Notes under the pieces: model-generated
What the model saw: only the letters and a program-made list of their open reading frames with translations
Told to the model about the DNA's origin: nothing
Database searches by the model: none
Assembly: GCF_031755915.1 (NCBI RefSeq)
Contig: NC_083382.1
Coordinates: forward strand, 32,262,501-32,326,500
From: Ziziphus jujuba
Lineage: Eukaryota; Streptophyta; Magnoliopsida; Rosales; Rhamnaceae
Reading direction: 5' to 3'
DNA: 64,000 bases
In this document: positions 36,181 through 47,689 of the stretch, one piece after another
Position numbering within the stretch: the stretch's first letter is position 1
How the letters are laid out: every line of letters begins with the position of its first letter
Position numbers and translations under genes: made by a program

Positions 36181-37650
36181 TATGCTCTGTTTGCTTAGAT
36201 AGCAGAGAAATAAAATTATTGACTATTATGCGCTATTTAACTTTATATCATATTATGATTGTTGACTGAAAATATTATGATTATTGACTGATATGCTAAC
36301 ATTCTTTTGAATTTTTCCATATGTCGTATGTTCTGTTTCTCTATCATTCTTATTCTTGATTATGGAGGTTTAGTGTGCTTTAGTCCAAGAAACCTCATAA
36401 AATTAATCAAAAATCAAAGCCTAATTTGGGTTCCTACTTTCTATCCTGGCTATAGTGGCCAATTACTTGGGAAATTTCTCTGCCTCAGATCCTTTCTTTC
36501 CTTCTATAATTATTTTATGTAGTTAGTTGATGAGCTGTTTATTACTTTTTAATTTAGTTAATGGCTTGGTCCACGCGTACTACACCAATCAAATATCTTC
36601 TTGCTTCCCAAGTTTCTTATTTATTTATTTTTCCAAAAAGTCAAATCCAACCCCCATTATTAAAGCAGAGCCATAACCATCGTTCTATTCAAGCTCAAAA
36701 CATTTTCAGGTTGGCCAAACGTAACATGAAGAGAGAGGGGTCGCCAACATGGGATGGTTCGGGCCCATCGCATCCTACCATCCCCATTGAATCCTGGACC
36801 CACTACCGTCAACGAGTTCGCCTCACCCCCAACAGCCGGATTGTTCACCAAAGTCTCATCCAAGCCCACCAACCACTCCCAGTTCCCCGGAAAGTGTGGC
36901 AAGGCTCGCTGCAACTGTTGCCATATGCACCCGGCTTCCAAAGCCAAGGACAAGACCAAAGGGACCCAGAAACTCAGATCTTGCGACGTCGTTTCCAATC
37001 CTAGGTTGCTCACTTGGCGAGTCGTGGAGGGTCGGCACGGGTTGAATATTTCTGGCTACTTTGCTTTGGGTATTCTGGATCAGCTGGAGGATGATGATGA
37101 TGGTGATAGAGATGTGGATGAGTATGATGGTTCATGTGGTGATGGTGATTTTGATCGTGTGGTGGTGGGATTCGAGCCGAACAAAGCAGAGATTGTGATA
37201 AATGACGGTGATGATGATGACGACGAAAATGGTAATCATGGTGGTGATGATGTTGATGATGATGCAATAAGCTATTGCAATGTGGGTTTTGTGATGGACC
37301 AAGCAGAAGGAGATGAGGATTGGTGTCTGGTGGGGGAAGTGTGACGTAAAGACCGACGATCGTTCATCATGTCTTATTCCTTTTCCATAACATGCATTGT
37401 TATGCTTTTCAAATTGTATATTTTATTTGAAGTTGTAATTGAAGTCCAAATAAAAAAGAAGTTGGAATTCACTAATTCTCTTGTTTATCTACAAACCCAA
37501 AAAAAAAGAAAAAAAAAAAGAAAAGTAAAAAAAGGAACTTTGTTTTTTCAGCCAGCCAAAAAAAGAAAAAAAAGAAAAATCAGTGTTTTATGAAGTCCAT
37601 AGTCTACATGTTCATCGAAAAAATCCATGGTCTACGTATTTCATTAATAA
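36180..37650 (+). repeat. Duplicated segment 0: shared upstream block plus unknown gene
   Basis: The upstream block (CTGTTTGCTTAGATAGCAG...ATTTTTCCATA, then GGTTCCTACTTTC..., then ATGGCTTGGTCCAC) recurs at 46.2-46.7 kb, at 50.3-50.65 kb without the gene, and at 59.8-60.3 kb. Confidence 0.75.
36754..37344 (+). CDS. Conserved plant protein of unknown function, copy 1 (N-terminal frameshift)
   Basis: A 196-residue frame ending VGEV and TGA. I cannot name the family; the conserved core looks like a plant-specific protein: MVR-HRILPSPLNP, PPTAGLFTKVSSKPTNHS, GKCGKARCNCCHMHPASK, TKGTQKLRS, LNISGYFA, then a strongly acidic Asp-rich tail (about residues 110-185) and DEDWCLVGE at the end. The cluster C-X3-4-C-x-C-C-x-M-H could bind metal (inference). 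Copy 2 begins at MKREGRQHGMVR. Here one extra G in the run at 36737-36740 moves that upstream ATG (36726) out of frame, leaving the ATG at 36754, nine codons later, as the first usable start. The protein may still be made. Single exon. Confidence 0.6.
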   Translation: MVRAHRILPSPLNPGPTTVNEFASPPTAGLFTKVSSKPTNHSQFPGKCGKARCNCCHMHPASKAKDKTKGTQKLRSCDVVSNPRLLTWRVVEGRHGLNISGYFALGILDQLEDDDDGDRDVDEYDGSCGDGDFDRVVVGFEPNKAEIVINDGDDDDDENGNHGGDDVDDDAISYCNVGFVMDQAEGDEDWCLVGEV

Positions 37651-37754
37651 ATGTTGAGGTTGTTGATTAGCCTGGAATTTGCTTATTAATTGATAATTTC
37701 TTAATATTTCCTGACTTGATTATAAAATACAAGAGGAACCATAGCAGAGCTACA

Positions 37755-38190
37755 CATTTGCTATATGGATGGTTTACATAGTGAATTCTTTTATTTGTTC
37801 ATATCTATGTGATATTTGAAAATCTGTATATATTTTTTCAACCTTGGCTTAAAAGTAAACATGTCATAATTCACCCCCAAAAAAAAAAAAAAAAGTAAAT
37901 ATGTCATGGTAATTGAGGCTTTGGATGTAAATAAAGAAGTTTCCAAACAGCAGCTAAGGAGAACCTTAGGCAAGCAAACCATTAGCCGCCGCATCAAGAG
38001 AAAACAATAGGCAATGACCCACGCCCACCCCACAAAACAGATTTTCATTCTAATAGGAAGTCAATTCTTCATCATCACTCTTCTCCACAAGTCTCTCTTG
38101 TCTCAGTCCAAATCTTCAATAAAGAGTTTATTTAATTTCTTGGTGAAAAACCAAAATCCTAGAGTTCTGTAGGATGTGATCAGAAAGTGA
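37755..38190. repeat. Inverted repeat arm (partner 47690-48110, opposite strand)
   Basis: The sequence TATGGATGGTTTACATAGTGAATTCTTTTATTTGTTC through CATAATTCACCC to GAAGATT/TTTAATTTCTTGGTGAAAA matches the reverse complement of 48110-47690, with gaps. The arms are about 9.5 kb apart. Confidence 0.75.
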
Positions 38191-38742
38191 GATAAGTTTT
38201 CTCCAAAGATTTTCTTGGGTGAAAAAATCTATATGCACATTCTTCAAGCTAGTTTTAGCTAAATACGCACTACGCGAAAATTGATATCTAGCGACACTTA
38301 CTTAGCGACGCATCTGAAAAAATAAAACCGCAACTCTGAGGTTAATGCATCAGTAAATATTCAATAAATATACGACGCATCCAAAAACTGTCGACCTCAA
38401 AAGGTTGCTAAAAACAAAAACACGCAACACATCCCTTAAGGGTAGCTGAATGTGGGACTGATCAGAGTCGCCATTAATACTGCGTGTATATTTTATCTGA
38501 ATTATATTGTACGTTTAAATGCTACTCATGAAAAATGAATACCAACCACTAATCTATATTTACATAATAATAAAATTTAATTATACAAGGTTGTTGTTCA
38601 ATTATATAATTTTTCTTGTATAGTTTATTCTTACAAATATCTTAAATAATATTCTTTTATTTCAACTATAAATAACTAGTAAAAATATTATAGCAATATA
38701 ATTGAGCTGGTTTTTTTGTTTTTTTTTTTTTTAATAGAGTTA

Positions 38743-39518
38743 ACAGGTGACGCACTATTTAGATTTTGTGTCGCCTGTTATCTTCCCTTTACTTTTTATT
38801 TTTTTTTTGAGTTCTTTTAAACAATCTAATTTTATTTCAAAAACAAATAATCAGTAAAAATATTAGAGTAACAAAACTGAGATTTTTTTTTTAATATATA
38901 GTTAACAGGCGATGCATTATTTAGATTGTGCGTCGCCTGTTCACCCCTACTTTTTTTTTTTTTAGTTCTTTTAATCAATCTAATTTTATTTCAAAACAAA
39001 TAAGCAGTAAAAATATTAAAGTAACATAACCGAGCTGTTTTTTTATCTATTTTTTATTATATATGTTACAGGCAACGCACTAATTAGATTGTGCGTCGCC
39101 TGTTCTCTTCCCTTTACTTTCTTATTTTTTTTAGTTTTTTTAAACAATCTAATTTTATTTCAACAACAAATAACCAGTAAAAATATTAGACCGACAAAAG
39201 TGAGCTTTCTTATTTTATATATATAGTTAACAGGCGACGCACTATATAAATTGTGCGTTGCCTGTTCTCTCCTCCCATTTTTTTTTTAGTTCTTTTAATT
39301 AATCTAATTTTAATCAACAACAAATAACCAATAAAAATATTAGAGCAATATAACTGAGATTTTTTTTTTGGTTATATACGTAACAGGCGACGTACCAATA
39401 AGATTGTGCGTCGCCTGTTCTCTCTTCATTTTTTTTCTTTTAGATTTTTTAATCAATCTAATTTTATTTCAATAATAAATAACCAGTAAAAAAATTAGTG
39501 CGCCAAAACTGAGTTGAT

Positions 39519-39555
<37 letters not shown>

Positions 39556-40420
39556 ATAGGCGATGCACTATTTAGATTGTGTACCGCCTGTTATCTTCTT
39601 ACTTTTTTTTTGTTCTTTTAATCAATCTAATTTTATTTCAACAACAAATAACTAGTAAAAATATTAGAGTGCCAAAACTGAGCTTTTATATATATATATA
39701 TATAGTTAACAGTTTTAGATTGTGCATTGCCTGTTCTCTCCTCATTTTTTTTTTTAGTTCTTTTAATCAATCTAATTTTATTTTAAAAACAAATAACCAG
39801 TAAAAATATTAAAGTACCAAAACTTAGCTTTATTTTTTTTTGTTTATATAGTTAACAAGCGATGCACTATTTAGATTGTGTGTCGCATGTTCTCTCCTCA
39901 TCTTTTTTTTTTAGTTCTTTTAATAAATCTAATTTTATTTCAACAACAAATAACTAGTAAAAATATTAGAGCGCCAAAACTGAGCTTTATATATATATAT
40001 ATATATATATAGTTAACAGTTTTAGATTGTGCATCGCCTGTTCTCTCCTCATCTTTTTTTTTTTTTTAGTTCTTTTAATCAATCTAATTTTATTTCAAAA
40101 ACAAATAACCAGTAAAAATATTAAAGCACCAAAACTCAGCTTTTTTTTTTTTTTTTTTTTTTTTTTGTTTACATAGAACAGGCGACGCACTATTTAGATT
40201 GTGCATCGCCTGTTCTCTCCTCATCCTTTTTTTTTTAGTTCTCTTAATAAATCTAATTTTATTTCAACAACAAATATCTTCCTTTTTTTTTTTAGTTCTT
40301 TTAATAGATCTAATTTTATTTCAACAACAAATATCTAGTAAAAATATTAGACCACCAAAATTGAGCTTTTTTTTTTTTTGGTTATATCGTTAACAGGCAA
40401 TGCACTATTTTGTTAGCCAT
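38743..40420. repeat. Tandem array of ~160-bp units, each with a GC-rich palindrome
   Basis: Palindromes ACAGGCGACGCAC-(about 12)-GTGCGTCGCCTGT or close variants start at about 38743, 38904, 39067, 39230, 39383, 39555, 39854 and 40178. Half-palindromes lie near 39707, 40015 and 40393. Between them each unit has TTCTTTTAATCAATCTAATTTTATTTCAACAACAAATAACCAGTAAAAATATTAGAG and a T or TA run. About eleven units in all. Confidence 0.92.
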
Positions 40421-41110
40421 GTCAAGAATTGAACCCAGAACCTCATACACTCTCAAAGAATCATTACACCATCAAACCAAATGACTTGGATGTAATAATA
40501 CAATGAGAACTAGATAATATAGTTTTAGGCAATGCATTCTTTTAAGAAAGAGTCGCCAAATAGATGAAAAGGCAACGCATTCTTCAACAAATGCATTGCC
40601 ATTTCTTTTTTTTTTTAATTTTTTTATTTAAATATTTAGAAACCCATTAAAAAAAAATCAAAATAGGACCATGACAATAATTGAACCCAGGACCTCCTAC
40701 ACTCTTAAGAAATCACCACACCACCAAGCCAAATGACTTAGATGTAATAATACAACAAGAACTAGCTACTAAAGTGTTAGGCGATGCATTATTTTAAGAA
40801 AAAGTCGCCAAATAGATGAAAAGGCGATGCATTCTTCAACAAATGCTATATCGCCTTTTTTTTTTCAATTTTTTTGTTTAAACATTTAGAAACCCATAAA
40901 AAAAATAAAATCAAAATAGGATCATGCCAAGAATTGAACCTAAGATTTCTTACACTCTCAAGAAATCACCACACCACCAAGCCAAATGACTTGGATATAA
41001 TAATATAACAAGAATTAACTAATATAGTTTTAGATGACGCAGTCTTTTAAGAAATAGTCACTAAATAGACAAAAAGGCGATGCATTTGTCAACAACTGCA
41101 TCGCCATTTC
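40420..41110 (-). repeat. Three ~252-bp units with tRNA-like A and B boxes (SINE-type head)
   Basis: On the minus strand each unit reads TGGCTTGGTGG (A-box-like), about 35 bases, then GGTTCAATTCT (B-box-like). Plus-strand positions: A 40469-40479, 40721-40731, 40974-40984; B 40425-40435, 40677-40687, 40930-40940. Spacing and motifs are those of the internal RNA polymerase III promoter of tRNAs and tRNA-derived SINEs. Between units lie hairpins GGCGATGCATT...AATGCATCGCC. Unit 1 has A-box changes, so activity is doubtful. Confidence 0.7.
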
Positions 41111-42747
41111 ACCCAACCAATTTTTAACTTTTTTTTTTCAATTTGAAAGTTGTTTTAAGTAATTTTTTTAATTTTGCAAATATGCTTTTTTTTTTTTTTT
41201 AATTTGTAGATGAGTAATCAACAAAACTAATTAAGGATTAAAAAAAAAAATGGAATAGGCGACAGGTTTTAATGGAATTATGTCGCTTGTTCCTTCAATT
41301 TTATTTTATTTTATTTTTTTAAAAAAAGCAATTTAATAGACTTTCAATTTTTAAAAACAAGTAAACTATCATTGACCACAAACACATGAAAGTTAAGCTC
41401 ATTTAACATACTTATGTAGATAAATTGATCAATAAATGCTTGTTGAATTAGAATTCTAAATTCAGTACCCTATCTCAAATTAGGTCTTGAGATATTTTGT
41501 ATCTCGTCTATACATAAATATATGTGAATAACTGAGAAGAGCATTGAGAAAACTATTTTCTATTTTTAGACCAATAGAATTTATGTTCATTAGATTGCTA
41601 CATAAATATATTTGTAAATGAACAATTAAAAAATTATTTAAAGATTATAACGAAAATATAAAAAATGAAACAGACGACGCTTTTCAACCATAATGCATCG
41701 CTTGATCCCACAATTCAAGAACAGGTGACCCTTCTTGAAGAGAATGCGTTGCCTGTTCTCTCAATTAAAAAAAAAAAAATTTTGAAAGACATGTAAATTT
41801 TATAAAGAATAAAGGTGTACTTGAAAAACAGAAAAATAAATAGCAATCGATGATATTTTGCTTCGCATTTTTAAGAAATATTTTCAGTTTTTATTTGTAG
41901 ATGAAAAATAAAAAATTAATCAAAGAAAAAAAAATGCAATTGGGAGAAAAGACACGTTTTTTCCATTTTTTGAAAATTTTGGTGCGTTTTAAAATTTTTA
42001 CACGCTCATTTGAATCCCTTTTCTTTTTTAAAACTACATCAAGTACACTACCTAATAGATATTAGATTTGGAAGCAATCTAAGAGAGACTTGAAGAGTGA
42101 GATATTTCGGGTTTTATTTTTCATTTGCCTACGTTGTCGTTGGCCAGGAAGCTGGATTTCTCTATGTCGCCTTCGTGATTTTCTGGGTTTCTTCTTTCCT
42201 TGTCTCCATCGTTTAGGTGAGTTTCTTTTTATTTGTGGTTGGCGGAGACATGAGGTGGGTTGTTTTTTTTTTTTTTTTTTTCATTTTAACTGCAGGTTAG
42301 GTTTGTTGGGTTTTATTAATCTTGCTTTTGTAGAAATTTTATTTGTGATATTGCTTGATATTATTTTGCTAAGTTCAACAAGTATTTTATGTTGAAGATC
42401 AACTTGATTTAAGATAGTCTATTGTTTTAACTTCACCACAACATCGTACTTTAGTTGAAGAAGATGTTCTTGGAGATACTACGATGGCTCACAATCCATT
42501 TGTCATATAGTTGCCAAGTATCAATGAAAATGATAATGAGGATGAATGTGAGAGTGACTATGTTTGTAATGACTGTGAGGGGAGAAATGTGCCTCCCCAA
42601 ATCTTAAGAACAATGGTAATATTCTTTAAATTTTCATTTACTAAATTACCAATTTAATAATGATTAATATTTTATTTATTTTGCATAAGTGTTAATAATT
42701 TTTTTAATTTTTCCATATGCAGTATGAGGGTGTACTATCGTTAACAA

Positions 42748-43377
42748 TAGACCTGGCAATTCGTATTCATGGGTCATGTTCGTGTCAACCCGTTTAATAA
42801 TCGTGTCAAAAATACCTAACCCGAACACGACCCATTTATTAATCGTGTTAGGTACCTAAAACACTAACCCGACCTGTTTATAAATAGGTCAACATGACAC
42901 GACCCATTTAACATGATTATTTTAATGGGTCGTGTTGACCTATTAATCTGTTAACCTGAAATTGACCCGTTAACCCGAAAATTAATCTATTAACCTGAAA
43001 ATTAACCTATTTATTTTTGTTTTATTAAAGATTTATTTTTATCTTTAAAAAATTAATAATAGAAAATTATTTTTATAAAGTTTTTAATTTATAATATTTT
43101 TTAGTTATTAAATATTATATTATGGATAAAATTATAATTTAAATGGATTGTAATAGGTATATAATCGTGTTGGGTTGAAATTGACACATTTAATAAATGG
43201 GTCATAACGGGTCAATTTCGAGTTAAATGGGTCAACTCGAAAATGATACAATTAATAATCGTGTTAAACGGGTTGACCCGATTATGATCCAAATCCATTT
43301 ATGATAAACCCAAACTCATTTATTCCGTATCGTTTTCGAATCGTGTTGATGTGTCATGACCTAAATTGCCACCTCTA
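42748..43377. mobile_element. Second hAT-like palindromic element, nested in the CACTA element
   Basis: Related to 28102-28777 in the opposite orientation. Ends are TAGACCTGGCAATTCG and AATTGCCACCTCTA. Flanking octamers are GTTAACAA (42740-42747) and GTCAACAA (43378-43385), seven of eight bases alike. The target duplication has thus drifted by one base, which makes this insertion look older than the one at 28.1 kb. No coding sequence. Confidence 0.85.
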
Positions 43378-43654
43378 GTCAACAAGAGGACGTCAACTTC
43401 CATCTCAATGAGTATGCATTCATGGAAGTTTAATTAATATTAAATTTGTTATGAAAAAATACAATAGTTTACAAATTATGTAAAAATATGTCAATGAGAT
43501 GATATTTAATTTATTTGATAATTAATTGGTTATGACACAATATTTATTTTAATTTTTCTATTCTAATTATTTTGGATGAAGCTATATTTTAATTATTTTT
43601 ATATTTTCACTATTTTAATAACTTTTCACAAAATTTAAAAAAATTAAAAAAAAA

Positions 43655-44060
43655 AAGAAGGGGTGATGCATTAACAAATAATGCGTTGCTAAAAGTGTCG
43701 ATGCGTCGCTAAATAGGCGACTCTATTAATGCATCGCTAAATAGTCAACTCATTAATGTATCGCTAAATAAGCGACTCTATTAATACGTCGCTAAATAGG
43801 CGATTCATTAGCGACTAATATATTTAGCGACGCTATATAAAACAGTCGTTAATATATTTTTAGCGACATTGTGGTGAAGTATCGCTAAATAATGCGTCGC
43901 TATAAGTGGATTGATAGAATGTGTCGCTAAAAGTCAATATGCATCACTAAAAACTCAAAGATAGGCGACTCTCATACTACGTTGCTTGTTGTTTTATGGA
44001 TTTAGTGACAAGACGTTAGGTGACGCCGTGCAACACGTCATTGTTTATTTTGTGCGACAT
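43655..44060. repeat. Right subterminal repeat zone of the CACTA element
   Basis: More than a dozen copies of GCRTCGCTAAA / TTTAGCGACG-type motifs in both orientations within ~400 bp, e.g. GTCGATGCGTCGCTAAATAGGCGACTC. Confidence 0.85.
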
Positions 44061-44256
44061 ATTTATTGTGTCATTTATCAATGTGATTCTAGTAGTGGCG
44101 ATTTTTAATTCTTGGTTGCTTAAAATAATGAATGTGAAGTGAGATAGGTAAACATTATTGTCCAATGAGGTTGATAAACTATTTACACTTATAATTGAAA
44201 AGAATTGTAGATTCAAAATTTAAAGATAAAATGGAAAAATCATTGTAGATGATAAA

Positions 44257-44290
<34 letters not shown>

Positions 44291-44941
44291 ATTACTATCA
44301 CTATTCATTATTTTAACTTACTAAAACAAAGAGAAAGTATACTATTTGGAAAGTAGAAAAAAGGAGATTATTATTATATATATATATATATATAAAATAC
44401 TGCTCGAGAATGCCCTCTTTGAAGGTGGCAATGAAATACTGCAAACATCCACTTCCTTCCACACTAAATTAAACTATATAATTTAGATTTTAGAAATTTA
44501 CTGAGACTTGAAAGCTAAATAATTGATATTATAAATTTAGAAGACAAAGATTGTAAACATTTAAATCGATAACGGTAATGATACCTTTTTACTTGTTTAT
44601 ATGTTACATCCTTACATCAATGTTTCCATCTCATCATATAATAATGAATGATCTGCATCAATATCGATCTCTTCTCTACAATCTCTCCTTTTCACCTCCC
44701 AATAATCTTTCATGAACAGATTACTTACCTTTCTTGGTTAACATCAAGACCAATAAACTAGTATTTTGGACTTCTTCAGGATGTTAAAAATCCAAATAAC
44801 CTTTTTAAGACTTATTGAAAGGGGAAAAGAGGGATTGCAGAGAAGATTTCTTTTTGTTCTTTATGTTTACGAGTTTTTCTTTCCAAGCTAGAGGAAAGGG
44901 AGAGAAAGATAGAGGAAGTGTGTGAAGCAACGAGAGTAGCT

Positions 44942-45004
44942 ATGGCTTTTATTCGTGGACTGGTCTATGTGCTTACTACATATACAACAGACTCTTTTGG
45001 CTAG
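44942..45004 (+). other. Short conserved ORF, copy 1 (20 codons)
   Basis: MAFIRGLVYVLTTYTTDSFG, then TAG. The same ORF is at 51273-51335 with four changes, and a frame-extended version is at 48876-48989. It could be the first exon or a leader of something lost. No function is claimed. Confidence 0.3.
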
Positions 45005-46872
45005 TATTATCTAAGTGCGATTCTCTACTATTTGTTTCTTTCAAAAAGAATTCTTAAAGGACAGTACTTAAATTATGTGTCCTGGTTAAACAATTATTAT
45101 TAATAATTAATAATATTATTTATAGTAACCGACTAAAAAATAAATATTAGATATAATAAATTATTAACTAACAAATTATTTGCCTTTCAATATATAAGTT
45201 GTAGAAAATCTAAAAAGGAGGTTACTTAGAATTCTTTTGTAATAATTTGAGAAAATTTAATGATAAAGTTAATTATATCCTTTAAGAATCCTTTTCTAAC
45301 TAAGAACCAAGAACGTACTCCAACAAAATAAAAATAGAATAAAATAAGAATGGAGAATGGCTCACCGCCAGTGCCACCAATGCCATAGGTTAAAACAAAA
45401 AAATAATAAATAAATTAATTAATTGGTTTAATTATGATGTGGAATATGTATTTCATAATAATACTAATAATAATAATAAAAGCCGTAGTGCTTGTAATGA
45501 TGCATATTGGTAGTATTAGTGTTTGTAATAATGTATAATAGAGTAGAGTTTTTATCCTTTAAGAATTCTATCTAATTAAGAATCAAGAATGGAAAATCCA
45601 ACATGGATAATAATATACTTTGGCCAGAAGAGTTTGTATATATATATATATATATATAAATGTATATATTAAGCCAAAGTTAGTATTTGAAGACTCTTTA
45701 TATGAAAAGAAGAGAATGAGAATGGCAAACTTGGAAAATTTCAATATGGGCAATTGTAAGTTGAATTCGCTTACTGCTATTGACTAAGATTTTTTTTTTT
45801 TTTTTTTTCAGTCTTTGTGAAAACCATGAATATGAAGTAGGAATTGTAGTTAAAACTCATACAACTATTTTCCTCCAGAGAAGAATTCTACCTAGATGAC
45901 ACAGAAAATTTTATAGACAGTGGTTATTTGTCTGCTTCGTCCAAGATTCTGATTTTTCATCATCAAGAAGAAATTAAATAACTCGATTTCTTTTTTCCAT
46001 TCAAACTTTATTTCTATATTAAAAATAGGGTGGGAAATTCATAATACTAATATATGAAATTTAAATTCTCTAATGGTAGCACATACTTCTTGTTTTAAAA
46101 TAGGGAATCTTATAAAATCATAAGCCTTATGCATACTTTGCGGTGTGCCTTTGTAATGTGCTTGATGAATAATTATTATCAAACAAAGTTGTGCAGAACC
46201 TAAAGCGTAGTTATGTTCTGTTTGCTTAGAGAGCAGAGACATGTAATTAATAGCTATTATGTCCTATTTCAGTACTTTATATCATTATGATTTTTGACTG
46301 ATATACCGACATTCTTTTAAACTTTTCCATAATATTATTATTGGAATGAGATGTTGCTCCTTTCTTATATTATGGTTATCATTGAGGGCTAATTTATGAA
46401 GGGTCATTGTGATTTGGTCCAAGAAATCCCATACGGTTAATCAAAAATCAAAGCCTGAACATGGGTTCCTACTTCCTAGTGTCCGTTGGGAAATTTCTCT
46501 GCCTCAAGAACCTTTCTTTATATAATATATTTATTTATTTATCTAAACTTATCCAAATCAAAGCGTAAACATGGGTTGTTCCAAGCGGCCCATTTTCTTA
46601 TTACTTGGGTAACTTACTCTGCTTCTGCCTCTGCCTCAAGCTTCTCTTTGTAATTTTTTTTTTTTTTTAAGATATAGTTGATGAGCTGTTTATTACTTTT
46701 AATTTAATTAATGGCTTGGTCCACACGTTCTACACCAATCAAACATCTTATTCTTGCTTCCCAAGTTTCCCTTTTTTTCAACAGTCAAATCCAATCCCCC
46801 TTTTCTTCAAGCAGAGCCGTAACCATCATTTTCTTCAAGCTTCCATCTATTTTCAAGTTGGCTAAACAATAC

Positions 46873-47412
46873 ATGAAGAGAGAGGGTCGCCAACATGGGA
46901 TGGTTCGGACCTATTGGATCCTACCATCCCAATTAAATCCCAGACCCACTACCAGATTACTTAACAACTGGGACTCACCCGCAACAGCTGGAGTGTTCAC
47001 CAGAGCCTCATCCAAGCCCACCAACCACTCCAAGTTCACCGGAAAGTGTGGCAATCATATGCACCCGGCTTCCAAGGCCAAGGACAAGACCAAAGGGACC
47101 CAAAAGATCAGATCCTACGATGTCGTTTCATATCATAGGTTGGTCACTTGGCGGGGCCGTCAGGGTTTGAATTTCTCTGGCTACTCTGCTTCGGCTATTT
47201 TGGATCAGCTGGAGGATGATGATAATGATGTTTATGACAGAGATGCGGATGGTTATGATGGTACATGTGGTATGGGTGATTTTGATCATGTGGTGGTGGG
47301 ATTTCAGATTGCGATAAATGATGGTGATGGTGATGAAAATGGTAATAATGTTGGTGATGTTATGGACCAAGCAGAGGGAGATGAGGATTGGTGTCTAGTG
47401 GGGGAAATGTGA
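46873..47412 (+). CDS. Conserved plant protein of unknown function, copy 2 (cysteine motif deleted)
   Basis: 179 residues from MKREGRQHGMVRTY to DEDWCLVGEM. The same frame is open further upstream to an ATG at 46711, but the paralogues keep MKREG as the common start, so I use 46873. It has the family core (PATAGVFTRASSKPTNHS, HMHPASKAKDKTKG, GLNFSGYSA), an Asp/Asn-rich acidic tail and the conserved C terminus DEDWCLVGE. Where copies 1 and 3 read GKCGKARC-x-x-CH, this copy reads GKCGNHMHP: an in-frame loss of six residues takes out two cysteines, so any metal-binding role would be lost. Otherwise intact and a single exon. Confidence 0.65.
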   Translation: MKREGRQHGMVRTYWILPSQLNPRPTTRLLNNWDSPATAGVFTRASSKPTNHSKFTGKCGNHMHPASKAKDKTKGTQKIRSYDVVSYHRLVTWRGRQGLNFSGYSASAILDQLEDDDNDVYDRDADGYDGTCGMGDFDHVVVGFQIAINDGDGDENGNNVGDVMDQAEGDEDWCLVGEM

Positions 47413-47575
47413 TGTAAAGTCTGAAGATTGTTCACCATATCTCCCTCCTTTTCCATAACAATGTTATGCTTTTTAAATTGTTTTTTTTTTTTTTTTGGAA
47501 GTTGTAATTGAAGTAAGAAAAAAAAGAAGAAGTTATAATTCACTAATTCTCTTTGTTTATCTTAAAGCCAGTCAC

Positions 47576-47611
<36 letters not shown>

Positions 47612-47689
47612 TTGTTTTATGAAGTCCATGGCCTACATATCAATAATAAAGCTTTCCTCACCCATGAAAATCTTGATAGAAAGCGTATT

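Larger units (their letters stand above)
38268..44097. mobile_element. Probable non-autonomous CACTA (En/Spm-type) element
   Basis: Starts CACTACGCGAAAATTGATAT and ends ATCAATGTGATTCTAGTAGTG, whose reverse complement begins CACTACTAGAATCACATTGAT: a short imperfect terminal inverted repeat with the CACTA signature. Flanking triplets are ACG (38265-38267) and GCG (44098-44100), two of three bases alike where CACTA elements make 3-bp duplications. Both subterminal zones are packed with copies of TAGCGACGCAT / GCGTCGCTAAA in both orientations, as expected for transposase-binding repeats. I found no transposase. A low-complexity frame at 42090-42395 and a short acidic stretch near 42520-42610 (NDNEDECESDY) may be remnants of a captured or transposase gene. 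A hAT-like element is nested at 42748-43377. Confidence 0.75.

Noticed and set aside
36561..37004. 147-codon frame starting MAWSTR
   Set aside because: It begins in the leader of the unknown gene and follows the wrong frame after the extra G. The conserved product is read from 36754.
36660..37267. Minus-strand frames opposite the unknown gene, including a His-rich one
   Set aside because: Mirror images of the Asp-codon-rich acidic tail on the other strand.
38743..40420. CRISPR-like look of regularly spaced palindromic repeats
   Set aside because: The spacers are themselves repeated, units drift, the DNA is plant nuclear, and the repeat core matches CACTA subterminal motifs.
42090..42395. 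101-codon frame in the CACTA element
   Set aside because: Phe/Leu/Cys-rich, with a T run in the middle and no transposase motifs. At most a remnant.
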